A DNA stretch of 64,000 nucleotides from Otis tarda (lineage: Eukaryota > Chordata > Aves > Otidiformes > Otididae), in the NCBI GenBank assembly GCA_026413225.1, contig CM048552.1, positions 202,195,553-202,259,552 of the forward strand, written 5' to 3'. Position 1 is the first letter of the stretch. Each line of letters starts with the position of its first letter. The translations under genes were made by a program, and so were the position numbers. This document shows positions 49,701 through 63,624 of this stretch, in pieces. The notes beneath the pieces are model-generated. The model ran no database searches. It was not told the origin of the DNA and saw nothing but the letters and a program-made list of their open reading frames with translations.

Positions 49701-52700
49701 GCAGGGCACAGCTCCAAGGGAGCTGGGTAGGGAGAGGAGAGAGCAGGGAAGCAGGGAGGAAGAGGAGAGAGGGAGGCGGAGACCAAGGAAATAGAAAAGT
49801 TGGGAACGTCCATATTCTGCCGTGGCACTTGGTGGCTGTGAGGTGATGCAGCTGAGCCAAATCCATCCTAACGAGGAGTATCAGGGAGCCACAAGCTCGG
49901 TTACTACAGCAAAGTTGTATTTTTGCAGTTTTATGAGTGGGCTTATCTCAGTAAGCAGAAGCACTTTGGATTATTTTTGTATGTTTATCTGGAGTGGTTT
50001 TTTTCCAGACATACCCTGTCAGTATGCAAGTATGTATACAAATGTACGTACTGGGTTTGAGGAGAGTTGTCTCTAAACACACCTTCAAGTCAGCAATAGC
50101 TTCATTGGAAACACCCATCAAGACTGGCCACAAAAATAACTGTACTTCATGACAGCCCACCGCTTGCCAAAAATAGATTTCAAGGAGATGATGAAGGTTC
50201 TGTTAGCCATGCACATGTTCCTACCAAATCTTTCACAGTCTCCATATTTACACAGTTTAATGTGAAAGTGGGGGAAGGCTGAAAGCTGCTGCATGTTGTA
50301 GTTCCTTGATGCAGGTTGTGCTCTTCACACTTCTTAACCATTCATCAAAAAATTTGCTGTGAATACTAAGAAGCAAGTTGTGAGTGTCAGAAATGCAGAA
50401 AAGAGGATGCAATTTCTAACCATACAGCCTGCAGAATTTGTTGAAGTGAAAAAAAAATAATTCTGTTTTTACAAGGCTGAGATTTCCTGCCCACAGGACA
50501 ATCTCTGAGCTTGCTGTCAATGTTGATACTAACAGGCCCCTCGAAGACTTTTAATACACAGTGATCACAAAACTTTGCTCATCAACATGTTGCCTGTGAC
50601 AAATTATTTTCCTAATAATAGGAAGAATAACACTGGAAAGGACTGTTACATTAACAAATTCATTTCCTTGCTTTTTCAGGCAGTAGCATGTAATCTCACT
50701 TGTAAATTAATAAATCTAATTTAAAATCCAGTTGAACCACTGGAAGGATATTCCAAGTTGAATTTTTCTGATTATTAAAAACATAATTTTCAACCTCCAT
50801 GTATTCATGTATTCACAGAGTCATTTTAGGCACACTTGTTCTTCCTTCAGTGTCACCTGTAGCTGAAAAGATTCTTTGTCTTCTACCATGTTTATTCTTT
50901 GGTGTAGTTCTAGAGTGCTTAGTCTCTAAGCCTTCCATATGACAACTAAATAAACCAAAGCTTTCTGTCGTGAAATAAATATTAATTTCCTTCCTCATTC
51001 TCATAGTTCTTGTCTAGGTCTCTTTAAGTTTGATTTCATCTTACTTGATCATGGTTTACTGAAATTATATGCAAGACCTTGTAATGGCTATGCTAGTACA
51101 CTAAACACCTTTGATGAGGATTGTATTTGTCTATTTTGTGGTGAAAATATTTCTGTGTCTTCACTAAGTCACTTAGATCTTTCTTCTCCTCTGTTTTCAA
51201 CCAGCAGATTTCAAAGTTAGAGCAGAAGTATTCATTGGTCCCAAAACCATGTACTTAGCATTTTAGTTCAGAGCAATTATTCTGGTAACCAAGATGACTC
51301 ATTTCTTACTCTATAATAGTCTCATCTTCAGAAGTTCCATAACCACATTGCTGCTTTTGGTATCAGGATCAAGAATGGAAATATTAATGAAACCAATACT
51401 AATAGCATACTCAGCAACATTTACTAAGAACTTGCCTCCAGCTTGACATACTACTTCCAAGTAACTTTACCATTACCCATTTAACTGGTTCTGTATGTTT
51501 CTCAGAACCATCTGTATCTTTCTTAGCTGAACTGAGAATTTCCCAGCATGCAGTGTATCAAATACCATGTGAAAATCCTGCTAGTTGACATGTACTGCCA
51601 TTCCCTTTCTTCAGGGAAAAAAAAAAAAAAACAACTTTTATTTTTAAGGAAATAGATTTTTAAAGAATTATTTTTGTTTCGTAAAGCAATATGTAATTGG
51701 ATGTGCAACCAACCCTACATTATCTTCCACTGGCAGAGAAAATGTTTATAGTTAACTTGTGAGCTTAATGAGCATTTATGGCTGCATCTGGAGGAGCATC
51801 TGGTAAATGAGTGATTTGGCACACCTGCAAAAAGGTTAACTAGCAAAAAAGTCTTGATGGAAAGATAAGTCTTAGTTTCTGTTTTGTGTTGGAGTTAGAT
51901 GATACCCTGTAATTTGTTGCTTTCTAAAGAAAACAAGGTATTTTAAGATACATTTGGAAAATGTAAAAGTCCAAGCTTTAGAGTGAGTAGAAAATAACCG
52001 TATTTGTCTTTTTTTTTTTTTCTTTACCTGAGAAGATTCTAGTACTAGGCCCTAGAAGAAACACTAGATTTCAGGACTTCAAAGGATGTGAGAAAATGGG
52101 GAGAAGCCTAGACATACCAAAAAAAAGGTCTTTCTTGAAGATTAACAGTATGCTAGACGAGGGTGAACTACACTGAATGACAACTCATTTAGACACCTAA
52201 GTGCGTAGAAGCACCAGTCCCTTCAGTAGAAGGCTCTAGTAAATGAGTTAGCCTGATGTTATCACTGGCTGTGAAGAGATGAATGAAAAGTGAGATGCTT
52301 TTTTTTTCTGAACCTTGGGGAGCTTTGTCCTGTTTCATCCACTTCTATGTTTGTTATTCTAAGCTTATCCTAAAATCTTACATGTTAATGAGGTCAGATC
52401 AATTATTGTAGTTTCTCCTTCATCTTAAATGTAAACACTGAACTATAATTTCTGATGAATGTCCCTACTCTGACTCCAGAGAATGCGTGGGGCATATTCT
52501 TGTCGTGGTCCTATTAGCTAGGTTGCCTGGGAAGAAGAAAGATGAGGTGTGTATTTGTGCTGCGTACTGCAGCGTATGGCCATTACTCATACAGCAAGGA
52601 AGTGACTACACGTGCAGTCCTCAACGTTATGGCTCTACCTAGCTCCGTTAGATGCTGTTAATCTAGCCATTAATGAAGACAAGGACCATGAGTGTCTCTT

Positions 52701-55700
52701 ATCTAGAGGGGAATATTTTAGAATAGAGACTCTGGCAACTTCCTTGTTACTTCTTCTGTCTCAATGTACACAATTATGGGAAAATTACTTATAGAGCTGT
52801 GTGGCATTGCTCTGTCCTCTGAAAACTGCCCTTTCCCTTGAGACAGTGTGGGATTATAGGCAAAAGAATGCAAGGACATTGATGCTTGGAAGTCCACTTG
52901 AACTGCTCAAGGGTACAAGGTACTCTGTGCCTATATAGCACAGAAAATATTAATAGCATAGAAAACCCCACTCACACAAATACTTACAGAGAATTTCAAC
53001 TCATTTTAGCTTCTCTAAAGATCTTGTTTTACGTAAGTTTCCCATTGGTTTCTTCATGGGAATTGTCAGGATTCCCAGTAACTTGCTAGGATAAATACTA
53101 TTAAAAGTTTTCAGTTTCTCCTTATTAAATTAAGATTCTAGATGCTAGGTTTATATTGGCTAGCAGTATTAAATTAAAAAAAAAAAAAGAAAATTAAAAA
53201 AAAAAAACTGGGGAAGTCTAAGTTTCATAATTTCAGTATAAACTGAAAGTGACACTACTCTCTCTGTCTGGAATACAATCTCCGTGTTGTTAACTGATTG
53301 TTAAATGATATAGCTTCCAATGGATTCTGTTTGGTTTGTTGTTTTGGGGTTTTTTACTGCAAGTTAACATTGTTGGAAGAGGAGAGTAGCTAGCCAAAAT
53401 CGTAGTTTAGAAACCAAACCATGCAATTTAGTATGTATAGATCATGTTATTCTGAGATATTGTTCTCTGTACACAAAGGTCTACTCACATGTGCATCCCT
53501 GTCAGTGTTTCAGATTGTCGTCAATAATTACAGATCAATAATATTTCTTGAAAAAACTGTAGTCTTTTTAATACATGAGCTAGCTCCTAGCAATTTGGAG
53601 AAGCTTCAAACAGCAAAGTTCAAAGCTGAGATAAAAAATCATATTTAGTAACTCTTACACTGTGTTTGCCTAAGCCTCCTGGGGACTTCTCTGTTGAATC
53701 TGAATATTCCCTGACTAGCTGTGGTTCTGCCTTCTGGTATGCTCAAAATAGCATTTGCCTGAAAAAGTAGGTGCCTAAAACCATGCAAGACAAACAGCTC
53801 CCAAGTCCCAGGTGTAGCTGATACAGTACAAGTGACTGAGCAGATGAAGGCTACTGCGCGTTCTACGTGATGCAGTGGATTTGGCAGCTTAAGAATCACA
53901 ACAAGGTAATGAGGATTGCCAGTTTCGTTTGTATATCTTAGTAGCAAAAGCATTTGCCTACAAAGTGGGAAAGCTAGATGTTAGGTACCTGCAGTCTTGA
54001 TTTACAGTGTCCATCTCTAGCAGGATGAAACTTCAGATAACACCCTGTCTCACATTTCTTCCTGACAGCTTTAGGGAGCTCCACTCAGCATGAAAAGTCT
54101 TTGGATCACTCCCCATGTCTGAATACTATAGAGAAGTACCTCCATGCTTTAGTTTTCACTCTGAAGGAAAGCATCTGAGAGGTAGTAGATGTAACATCCT
54201 AACTGAAATTTGATTCATGTATTCTTTGCTGGGATTCTGTTATAGCCTCTAGTCTGTATTATCCTGTAAGTACCTTAGATACTTTATTTACTGTAGTTTA
54301 TTGGATGTAAGTAAGTAAACAATGGGACTCTAAAAATCATCATCAAGGTGAAACACAAGAAACTCAGTTTTAACATTGGTATCCAAAATTATTCTTTCAC
54401 ACCCGTAATCTGGTTCCATAAGTCGATGCCATCCTTACTAGCCTTGGCGCTTGTATCAGTTTGAACATGAAAGAAGAAACACGCTATTGGCAGATGTAAG
54501 CAAATTTTGGTCCTGTCCTTGGTCAGCTGGCTGCAGGTTTGCGCCAGGTAAGAACTGGGTGATTATGTGGTGCTAGATGAGCTAAAAGATGGGGTATATT
54601 CAGTTCAGCCCTGTGCTTATAACACCTTTACACAATATTTGGGTCAAAGTGTATTTCTCTGGTTACTGCTGACAGTATAGTCATTGAGAGACAGGAGTAA
54701 CAGAAGATTCCTGAAGGAAGCTCAGTTGCTTTGATGATCATAGTAGAAGGGATAACACAGAGAGCTTAGCAAGAGAGGGAGAGTGGACAGACATCTCTGC
54801 TGTCTTCTTTATTTTACGACCCTCCACCTTATGGAAATGAGATAGATGGCAGTTGCAGCCAAACTGTGTAGTGGTAACAGACATCAGCAGATGGGAACTG
54901 GTAGAGGATCACACACAAAATCTTTGCTATGCTTCTTGGTTTTCAGGAGTAGAACCAGATCTGCAAATACAGGGCAGTGAGGTGGCATAATTTTCTCCAG
55001 CTAGTAATTTCATAGTATGATTTGCAGGTACGTAAGATCTTTAAAGGAAATCTGACTAATCTTCATACCTCACTATTTGTAAATTTGAATTAGTAGTTGT
55101 AACCTGCAACATGTTTGGCTCAGTGGAAAAATAGGCTAGTTTATCCTTGCTACGTCTGTCAGTAAGATACGACACAAAAGTTAGTAGGGCCAAGAGCTCC
55201 TGAATGTATGGCATTAGTTGCCATTCACTGGAAGATTTAAGTCCTCAGCGTTCTGTATGCTCTAGCACATAATTTGCATTTAGATTGGCTCAGCAGATAA
55301 CTGTGAAGAAAAGATCAGGAAATCTTTTCACGAGACCGTGTCACCTAGTTTTTTTTTCTGGAAATGTTGAGATCTGCTGGGTCTGCCCTAGCAAAGCAAG
55401 CATGAGAAACAATCTGGCTCGGGTGACAACTCTTGATGGTGGGCACAGGTAACAAGTAGGACAGGCCTGTTGCTAATGCTTCCCTGTGCGGACAGAACTG
55501 TGTGAACACAGCTGAAATGCCCATACGAAGGGCGAGTCTTACAAGCCTCTTGGCAGTCATAAAGCAGTGAAAGCATTTTGCCAAGTAAAAGGCTGGATTC
55601 AGTTCAAAAAGATAAATGTGGACTTTGCCAAGTTAAACACTGTGATAGAGGTACTGGATGACACAGGAACTACCAGTTTACCAAAAGTGATCTCTCCCCA

Positions 55701-56200
55701 AAAACTAACTTTAATTACAGAAAACTTTACTTAGAAAGTACTGTGATTCAAGACTGGGAAAATACTTAACAAATGCCTTTTTGAAGTAAATCTTTAAGTA
55801 TTTTTTCATTGACCTAAGTATGTGTTTGTGGAGGTAGATAAAACAGAAGCTAAATCGATAATTTGTTAATCTGAATGCCTTTCTAACTCTCTGTGTTACC
55901 CAAAGCTCTGCTTTTGCGCATGTGCAGAAGTGCTTAGGTCTTGATAGGGCTAAGGAGTTTTGAGTTTATGAGTTCTGCTTGAATTCAGGAGAAAGGTATT
56001 CTTTGTGGCACATAAGGGCAAAATAATTTCATGCCTAGTGATTTAAGCCTACAAGGATGTGTTCTAGTCCCATTCTTCTCAAAAAACTAGTCAAGCAATT
56101 TATGTGAAAGCCATTAAGTAGCAGTCCTAGGGTGAAAGACACAGGCAATGACTCTGGGTGTCTAGAGTTAGGTTCAGAACAAAATATATGCTGTGAAATA
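49701..56200. other. Upstream intergenic DNA, no gene seen
   Basis: The region lies upstream of ARHGAP42. In other amniotes the next gene on this side is CNTN5 (synteny from memory); none of its Ig or FN3 exons was recognised. Only simple A/T runs were noticed, such as a duplicated AAATTAAAAAAAA block near 53171-53207. Confidence 0.55.
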
Positions 56201-56204
56201 TATT

Positions 56205-56265
56205 TTTCTTATTACAGGTAGGGAAACTGAGACAGATTAATGGGCCAGAAGCAAGTTACTTCCGT
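56205..56265 (+). mobile_element. MIR-like SINE core remnant
   Basis: TTATTACAGGTAGGGAAACTGAGACAGA followed by GCAAGTTACTTCC matches the MIR core pattern (ttacagatgaggaaactgag, then aagtgacttgcc). It is short and diverged. Confidence 0.5.
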
Positions 56266-56267
56266 AA

Positions 56268-56400
56268 ACTTGTCTACACTTGGAAGTTTACTAAAATATC
56301 TATTGTAGAATAGCAGTGTCCCCTTGAGGATTTACAGCAAAATGATGATGCTAGAATAAATTAGGGATAGCTATTTCAGTAAATCTCAAAATACATAAAA
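56268..56400 (+). repeat. Possible old sauropsid interspersed repeat
   Basis: ACTTGTCTACACTTGGAAGT followed by TTTACTAAAATA resembles a repeat often seen in reptile genomes that starts CTTGTCTACACT. No matching inverted end was found here, so the call is weak. Confidence 0.3.
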
Positions 56401-59399
56401 GATATATAATGCAACATTAAACTCCTCAAGAATATTTTAGCTAAACGTATTCTTATCCATCCTTTATTTGGGAACTCTTTTTTTAGCATTTTTTTTCCAT
56501 CCACTGTATAATTGATTATTGTTATGACATGGGTTTTTCCTTTGTTTTTCTGAAATATGTAAGTTACATTATAATTTCCAAGATATTGAAGTGTTTACTG
56601 CCAATAAGTAGGAAAGTGCTTCTTCTTTTAGTATAAAACCAAATCAAATAGTAAGTGAAGTCTGTTTTTCATGGCTCCATCTACGAATGCACAATAGATC
56701 TTCATGCGAACAAGGGAAATGTGCACTTTCTTTGAACTCTGTCCTCTTATCAGTGTTTCATTTTTTGTTTAATTCATCATGTTTTCATTACATTAAGGGA
56801 ACAACAGGGTAGCCCTCCTGTAGACAGTGGAATAGCTATGTTTCCTTGTACTGTAATGTACAGAGTAACTTGTTTTTTTTTGAGTTCAAGTCCTGTTGGT
56901 TTTTAACTTCTTTTTAAAAAACTACATATTTTTGTTGTAACTGCTTTTTCTTAGTAGCAGTTTCATAAGATGTGTAACCAGAAAAGTATTAATAGTCATC
57001 AAATATATTACAAGCATATGTAAAAATAAACAAGTCATACATCTAAAAAATAATTAAATTAGGCTATTATAGCTAACCTGGGTAATTCTTCATGTAACTG
57101 ATAAAGACTTAGAATGGAAAGTAGTGTGGAAGCATTGAAATTAAGTTTTCTGTCATGTAAAACAATCCAGATTTCATTTTCGTATCAGTATCATAAAGTG
57201 GAGCATTACTCAGTGGTAAACCCATGTTTGGGAGAAGAGGGAGAGCAGATACCTCGTTAAATTTGTCCTCAACCTATGGTATACATGGTCCACAAAACTA
57301 TCTGATGTTGCTCAGAGCCATGGGAAATTAAGTTGTCGTTGAAGTTGCTGCCAGTCTGTTTTGCTATTCAGTGTAGAGTCACTTGCATATGGTCCTTGTC
57401 TAGCGTCATAATTAATGCAAATGATACTGGCTGAAGACAGCTACCTTAGGCAGCAGATGCTCCTAATCTGAAATTCTAAAATTAAATTAGACATTGATAA
57501 AGATTATGTGTTTTGTTGCTCTCTCCTCCTAGTACTAGAAAAGGAATATTGTGTAACTCGTCTGTTGTAATGACTCTACCTTCCTCCACTTCTCCACGTT
57601 TTTAATACAGTATATTTCCCATAAAATATAGACATTTAAGGCTAGATAGGGTCAAAGGGAACATGCAGTATGAATTTCCTCTCTAAGGCTCAATGAAGTG
57701 TACCTAAACGATTCTTGAGAAATAACTCAACTGCCTATTAATGTTCTCAATAAGGATATTTTCTTAGTTTCTTCAGGTAGTATCTTCTAGTATCATCCTG
57801 CTAAAAAGCTTCTCCAATCTTTTTCTTCTCCCTTGCACGTGAAGAACAATTGATTATAGTCCTTTTTCTGACTTTTTTTACCATGTCTTCTCTATCTTCC
57901 TTTCTACAGCAAGCAAACACATTGCCTTTTGTTCTTTTTTTTTTTCAAAAACTCTCCCTCTTTTTTTTTTTTTTTAGTTTTAAAATCACAATTCTCTTTA
58001 TTTTCTTGCTAGACATGTGATTCCTAAACCGGACACAGAATTTCTCCTGAGGACTCACCAAAGCTGGATTTGTAGGATTAGTTATAATTCCCATTATTGC
58101 ATCCTAGAAGGAGATGGCTCTTTGGAAGGACATCCCTATATAAACCATTGTAATGCTGGCCTATTTCTGTCCCTACCATCTAGCTAAATGTTTCTAATTC
58201 TGTGTTTTCTGTATTCTGTATTTTATTTTCTCACAGTTGCACATTATTTTATTCTTCTCTTTGGTCCAAACTCAATAGATGAAGCTAATTATCTTACCGA
58301 TTTGTCAAAAAAAAAACCCTTTAAATTCTGATCCTTTCACCAACAGTATTTTCTTTTTCATCATGACTGATTTCAGTAAACGAAAACTGGAATCTGGAAA
58401 GATCTCTCTGGGAGTTGTGCAATGTTCTGCCAGCATGACAGGGAGCTACTAAAAACTACTTGTTTGAAAGTGAGTTTTTCCAACTGGTTTTATGCGCTTC
58501 TGATGCTAAGACTAATCAGCCTTGTGCTTTAAGATGCCATTGTAGGCCAACATTTTAAAATTATGCTAATGTCAAAGTTTATTGCGCCTTGTTATTTCCT
58601 AGGCCATTTATTCTGTCGAAAGAGGAAACTAAACAGGCTGACTAGCTTCTGTGCTTGACAAATCCATGCTGGTTGTTTAGCGTTCCATCTTCTATGTATT
58701 TTCACTTTCTTAGCATCTTTTGTTTCTCAATAATATCCTCACTATTCTCTTTCTCTTCCTGTTACTTCTTACTTCTAAAACTTTTTCATATTTTCATATA
58801 ACTCTTTATGCCACATTACATCCCCTCACATTTTACCTTTTATTGATATGTCCTTGGTCTCTTATGTTCATCCTGGCTTTCAGTTTTCATATGATTCATT
58901 CTTCACTGTTACAAGTTATTGAAGAGCTCTCAATGCAGCCATAATGGTCTCTGCTACTCCTACTATCTATCTTTTGCTGTGGAGAGGTTTAATTTACAAA
59001 ATAATCTTTCAGTAATCCTACTTGTACTCCTTTCTTCTTAAAATTCTTTCAGAAAGTGACTTTACTTACCATCTCCCTGCTTGCTGAAATCTGCTTTTTT
59101 GAAGACTCTCGCCCTATTCAACTACTTTTGCAGTCTTTGTTTCATTAGAATAATAACATTTGTCCTTTAATGATCATCCCCCTAAAGATGATTCTTTCTT
59201 AGTAGTCAGAACCTAAGAGATCTAAGAGAACTACTGCTATGAAGTAGTATTTCTCTATGAAGAGAAATACTGCTATGAAGAGACTACTCTGTAAAATAAA
59301 ATTTGTCCTTGATATTCAAAGGACTTAAGAGATTTATCATCCAGTTTTCAAAAAAAAAAAAAAACCCACCACTTTTTTAGTTCCCTTTTAAGCAAAAAA
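56401..59399. other. Upstream intergenic DNA, no gene seen
   Basis: AT-rich with T-runs around 57930-57980. A hairpin flanked by direct repeats lies at 59233-59280. No coding blocks were recognised. Confidence 0.55.
59233..59280. repeat. Perfect 11-bp hairpin flanked by 12-bp direct repeats
   Basis: ACTGCTATGAAG occurs at 59233-59244 and 59269-59280. Between and overlapping them, AGTATTTCTCT (59246-59256), loop ATGA and AGAGAAATACT (59261-59271) make a perfect stem. Confidence 0.88.
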
Positions 59400-59746
59400 A
59401 TATTTCTGTTAAATTTGTACACGATACTAAGGTGCAAGGTTCTGCAAGTGTATTGAGAAGAGATCTGTAGTTCCAATGAGAAAGTGGCCTGGGAAAAAAA
59501 GGCCTGGAAAAAGTTATTTATTCAATAAATGTAAGTGCAGTATTTTGCATTTATGTACAGGTACAGGATAAGGAGCAACTGTTTAAATATAAGTTTTGCA
59601 TAAATCCTGAGGTTATAGCAGATTCACAAGCTGAACTTGAATTAACAATGTTCAATCTTCAGGACATGGTTTAGTACGCATGGTGGTGTTAGGTTGACAG
59701 TTGGACTTGAGAGGTCTCTTCCAGCTTTCAGATTCTATGATTCTTT
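59400..59746 (+). mobile_element. Decayed CR1 LINE fragment with internal deletion
   Basis: Landmarks in CR1 order: AAATTTGTACACGATACTAA (from the KFADDTK codons), AAATGTAAGTGCAGTATTTT (from CKVLH), CACAAGCTGAACTTGAATTA (from DKLNMS), then a jump to a CR1 tail with ACATGGTTTAGTACGCATGG, GGTGTTAGGTTGACAGTTGG, GAGGTCTCTTCCAGCTTTCA and terminal GATTCTATGATTCTTTG. The middle of the element is missing and the tail end is better preserved, so it may be one deleted copy or two copies. Confidence 0.7.
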
Positions 59747-61510
59747 GAAAAGGCACATTTTGTAGCAGCTCCATGGTAACAGTAAGCTCTGCACAGGACT
59801 ATTTTGTGATCTTCTCAGGTGTGGCATTTCAAGAAGGATGTGGACTATGTGGAGAAGGATAATCAAGGAGTAGCAATAATGATCAGAGATCTAGGAAATG
59901 TGGAAATGTTGAAAGGAGGTAGTGTTTGTTGTATACAGAGAGAATACTGAGGAGTGATACAAGACTGTCTGAAAGAGGAGGGAGGTATCTGTTTTACATG
60001 TCCAGTTTAGCTAGACAAAATGTAATTGGTTTAAATTGCAGCATGAGAGATTCAGATTAGACTAGAAAAAATGGCTAGTGATAGGGCTACTTAAGTGTTG
60101 GAACAGTCCTATTTATTCTTAAGAGCTATAAATAATAGAGCACTTATATTTTTTAATAGAAAATTGTCTAGTCCATCCTTGTCCCTAAGTAACGTCAATT
60201 GTGTGTAAAGTAGAACATCTGTCAAGGTTCTGCCTAGGTCCTGTTTAATTGTCCCGTTTTCTGTCCTACTGCTAGCTCCTAGCCATGAGGAATTGATCAG
60301 CTTCACTAAGAACTGAAAACATAATAAAAATCCTAATATTTGTGTTACAAGGCTATGAGTTCTTGGCCATCTTTTCAAATGTTAAGCTTAAATTGGCCTA
60401 ATTGAAAGCCTATTGAAATCAAGGGAAGCTCTGACTGTTTTCAGTGGGCTTTGAATCAAATTGGTTTGGCTTTGTTAAACATCTGTTACTTTAGTCTTCT
60501 CTTCTAACCCCAAATACCCATTGAATAACCTGTCTTTGTCCAAAGATGACTTAGGTTGGCATTTTGAGCTGAAGTCACTGGATTACTGGAATAAAAAGCA
60601 TCTTTTCCCCACATATTAAGATTTTTTCCGATGTTTCTATCATTTCAGTTTCTGCTGAGAAAATACCTCAGACTCTTTTTAATGATGATATACTCCTGAA
60701 GTTGCTGCAGATGAAGAATTTCCTGTAGCTTGAAACTCTGAAAGGTCAGTTGGTTGCTGTGGCAGAGAGAGGTTTTCACTGATTTCTCAAAGTGAGCGTT
60801 TAACCTTATGGATCTAGAACAAATGAGTATGTTTCCTCTTGCTACATCCTTGCCACTTCAAAGAGCGGTCTCATTCGGTGCACTTGAAGAGAAATGCTGT
60901 TCAGTTTTTATCACTCGGTTTCTGCATCTCAATCTGATGCAAAGGAGTGGGAACCCTGATTTGGAAGAAATCCTGCTGAGCTTTGAGTTGTGTTCATGGG
61001 TCATGAGAAGAGTGGTAGGATTTCATGCAGCCAGCGAGTTTCACAATAGCGAATTATGTCTGTCTTTTCAATAAAACATTCTGAAGTGTTACCATTATGT
61101 ATGTATTTAAGAGACTGGGAAATTATAAAGCTGCAATCACATATATAACTGAACTCTTCCCTATTATGTCTGTATCTAGCAGTAAAATTTCTAATAGTCT
61201 TAATAATTTAATTTTTTATTCTGTACAGTCGCGAGCTTGTAGTGTAATTTCCAGTGTGCCTTTGATTCATGCAACACAAATATTTTTAATGGCTCTTTTA
61301 TCCTAGGCTCATGTCTGGAAATCTCTTAGAAGCTGCTGTGTAAGAAGTTCAAGTGTCTTTTATGAGGACTGTATAGTTTTAGAGGCTCTATTTTGAAAGC
61401 TGCACTGCTGTGCTTTGATAGTATCTGTCACACAGGATATTAGGAAAAAGCAGAGTGACTGTAGTAGGTAGTCACCCTACATGGACACAGCTTTGCCTTA
61501 TCAGTGCTGT
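59747..61510. other. Upstream intergenic DNA, no gene seen
   Basis: No coding evidence. A weak ancient-repeat match lies at 60407-60466. Confidence 0.5.
60407..60466 (+). repeat. Possible ancient amniote repeat
   Basis: CCTATTGAAATCAAGGGAAG and TTTTCAGTGGGCTTTGAATC resemble a common amniote repeat phrase (tattgaaatcaatggaa ... gacttcagtgggctttggatc). The family is uncertain. Confidence 0.35.
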
Positions 61511-61635
61511 GAGAAAGTAAGGTACCATTCTGAAAGAGAGCTGAGGCAAGTGACTTAAATGACTTGTTTGAGGTCTTACTGGAAGCCTGCGACAGAGAAT
61601 GGAGCTAACTCACATCTTTTGAGTTCAGACTTAGA
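61511..61635 (+). mobile_element. MIR-like SINE remnant
   Basis: GAGCTGAGGCAAGTGACTTA, GACTTGTTTGAGGTCTTACTGG, GACAGAGAATGGAGCTAA and CATCTTTTGAGTTCAGAC follow the second half of the MIR consensus (gacttgcccaaggtcacac, ggcagagctgggat, caggtct...gagtcc). Confidence 0.55.
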
Positions 61636-61639
61636 CAGC

Positions 61640-63620
61640 TTCTCGATCATGATTTTCTCTTCTTCTGATGGGCTGTTCAGTAAAGTTAGTGATTGTGTGA
61701 ACATGATTGTGTGTTAAGAGATTAGTATTAGGGATAATTGTACAATTCTCACTCATCTGCTCAAATAAATGGATGTAATTCCCTTTTAATGGAGAACGGG
61801 TTCTATTTCATGAAAAGCATGATTGCATAAAGCAAACAAAAAGAACCATAATCATACTGTATTGTGATAACAGAAATGTGGAAAACCAGTTTGAGGTCTG
61901 AGTGAAACAGTAATGCCCATGATGAAAAAACATCCTGCAGGCAGTAGCAGAATCTTCCAACCACATAATTTAGGTCTTCTCAAAAGAGAGGGTAGCCTTA
62001 TGGCTTCAGATTGCTGAGGCAGAGAGATGGAACAGAGTCCAGACAGAACCAGAGATGGACATGTGCCAAAGGAACAGTATTTCTCATCCAAAAATCGAGG
62101 GGAAATGTGCCGATCTGCAGTGCTTCTGCCAAAAGGCTGTCTTACTTGCTTAGTCCGAAGAGAAAGCCTGTCTGTGGGTTCTAACAGTAAGGAAATGCCC
62201 TGGACTTGGTCTCTCATGCTATGTGATGTGGAACAGAAAATGTTGATCGAGAACTCTGTAGGCAGAAGTAGGTCACCTCACCTACTTATTTAACAGGAAG
62301 GTCATTACAAGTAAGTTGGATATTTTTCCTCCCCTCCCACAAACAGCTGGTTTCGTTATACTTAAACATCTTTGCCTGAGGTGTGATCTCTATCGTGTCA
62401 TAGGTTTTGTTAGGATACACTCTGGATTGGAGGCCTTAAATGTGGGGGAGCACAATACTGAGTCAGCAGTATCTTCACACACCTGCACATCTCTTGCTTT
62501 CTAGCTATTGCCTTTCTCATTTTAGCCCGCTTTGTGTTACACTGCTCCCTCTACTATTAATTTCATTTCACAACTGGATCTTTAGCTTTGGTGGATATTT
62601 TTTTTCCATGTGGATTTATTCCTTAACAGTGGTTTAATTCACATCTGAAATATTTGGAATGATGATATCCTCTTTTACTTCTGAGTAGAACTTCAGCTCT
62701 CATTAGGCAAACTCAACAACCTAGACTTCTGTTTCCATATCTGTTTATGTCACTTGCCTATAATCTCTTTATTCTCACGTCTCCAATTTAACATTAGCTA
62801 TAAACCGTTTCAGTCAAGGATTGTCTCCTTGTTGTGAATGTGCGTGGGATGCTTGTTACAAGAGATCGGTTGTGAGCGCTACAAGAATACAAGCAAACAG
62901 CAACTCTGGATCTAACTCATCTGCTTTATCGTGTCTTTACAAAACAACTCATTCTTCTGGAATTGGTTTGATTGTGCTAGTGTTCAGCCCATGAAGGATA
63001 AATTTTGTGCTGATTCAAACTGCAACTAGCATTTAAAATTCAAAAATGCCTACTTGTGTTCCGGTTAGCATTTTCTATAAAAATTCTGAAGAGTAAATGA
63101 TCACAGATGTCCCTATACCACTTTTCTAAAGCTTTAATACTGAAGAAAAAACCTCAGGCTTTCCTGGGGTAAAGTGAGCAACCGAGAGATTGAAGTATTC
63201 ATCCTATATGAAGTTTACAGGCTGCTTTTCAGGATGCTTCATGCACCACATGTTAAATACAATAAAAAAAAAAAATACTGCAGTGACCCTGAAAGCGGTG
63301 AACAGAACATGATGGAGCACAGGTCAGAATCAAATCCCCTTGTGCAGGATGTCTGGAGCTGTGTGTGTGCACTGTGGGGTTGTCACACAGCTTCAGGAAG
63401 ATGGGAGAGTTGTGTTGTTAGAGGGAGAGGGAGTTAAAGGTTTAAAGCTCTTTTCAATTGAGGAGGACTCAGAAGTCTGGATACACATTTCAGAGACTAC
63501 TCAGTCAGTTTGAACTGACATTGCTTAAGAAATGAAAAAAAAATTAGTAATTTCTGATTTTCTCTTATGGAAGGACTAGTTTTACTGTGTTGGGTCAGCA
63601 CTTGATTTGGTCGGTGTCTG
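61640..63620. other. Upstream intergenic DNA, no gene seen
   Basis: No recognised features. The overlapping frames at 61852-62217 (minus) and 62027-62293 (plus) resemble nothing known. Confidence 0.5.
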
Positions 63621-63624
63621 TTAC

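Noticed and set aside
61852-62293. Overlapping 121- and 88-codon frames on opposite strands
   Set aside because: No resemblance to known proteins and no gene context.
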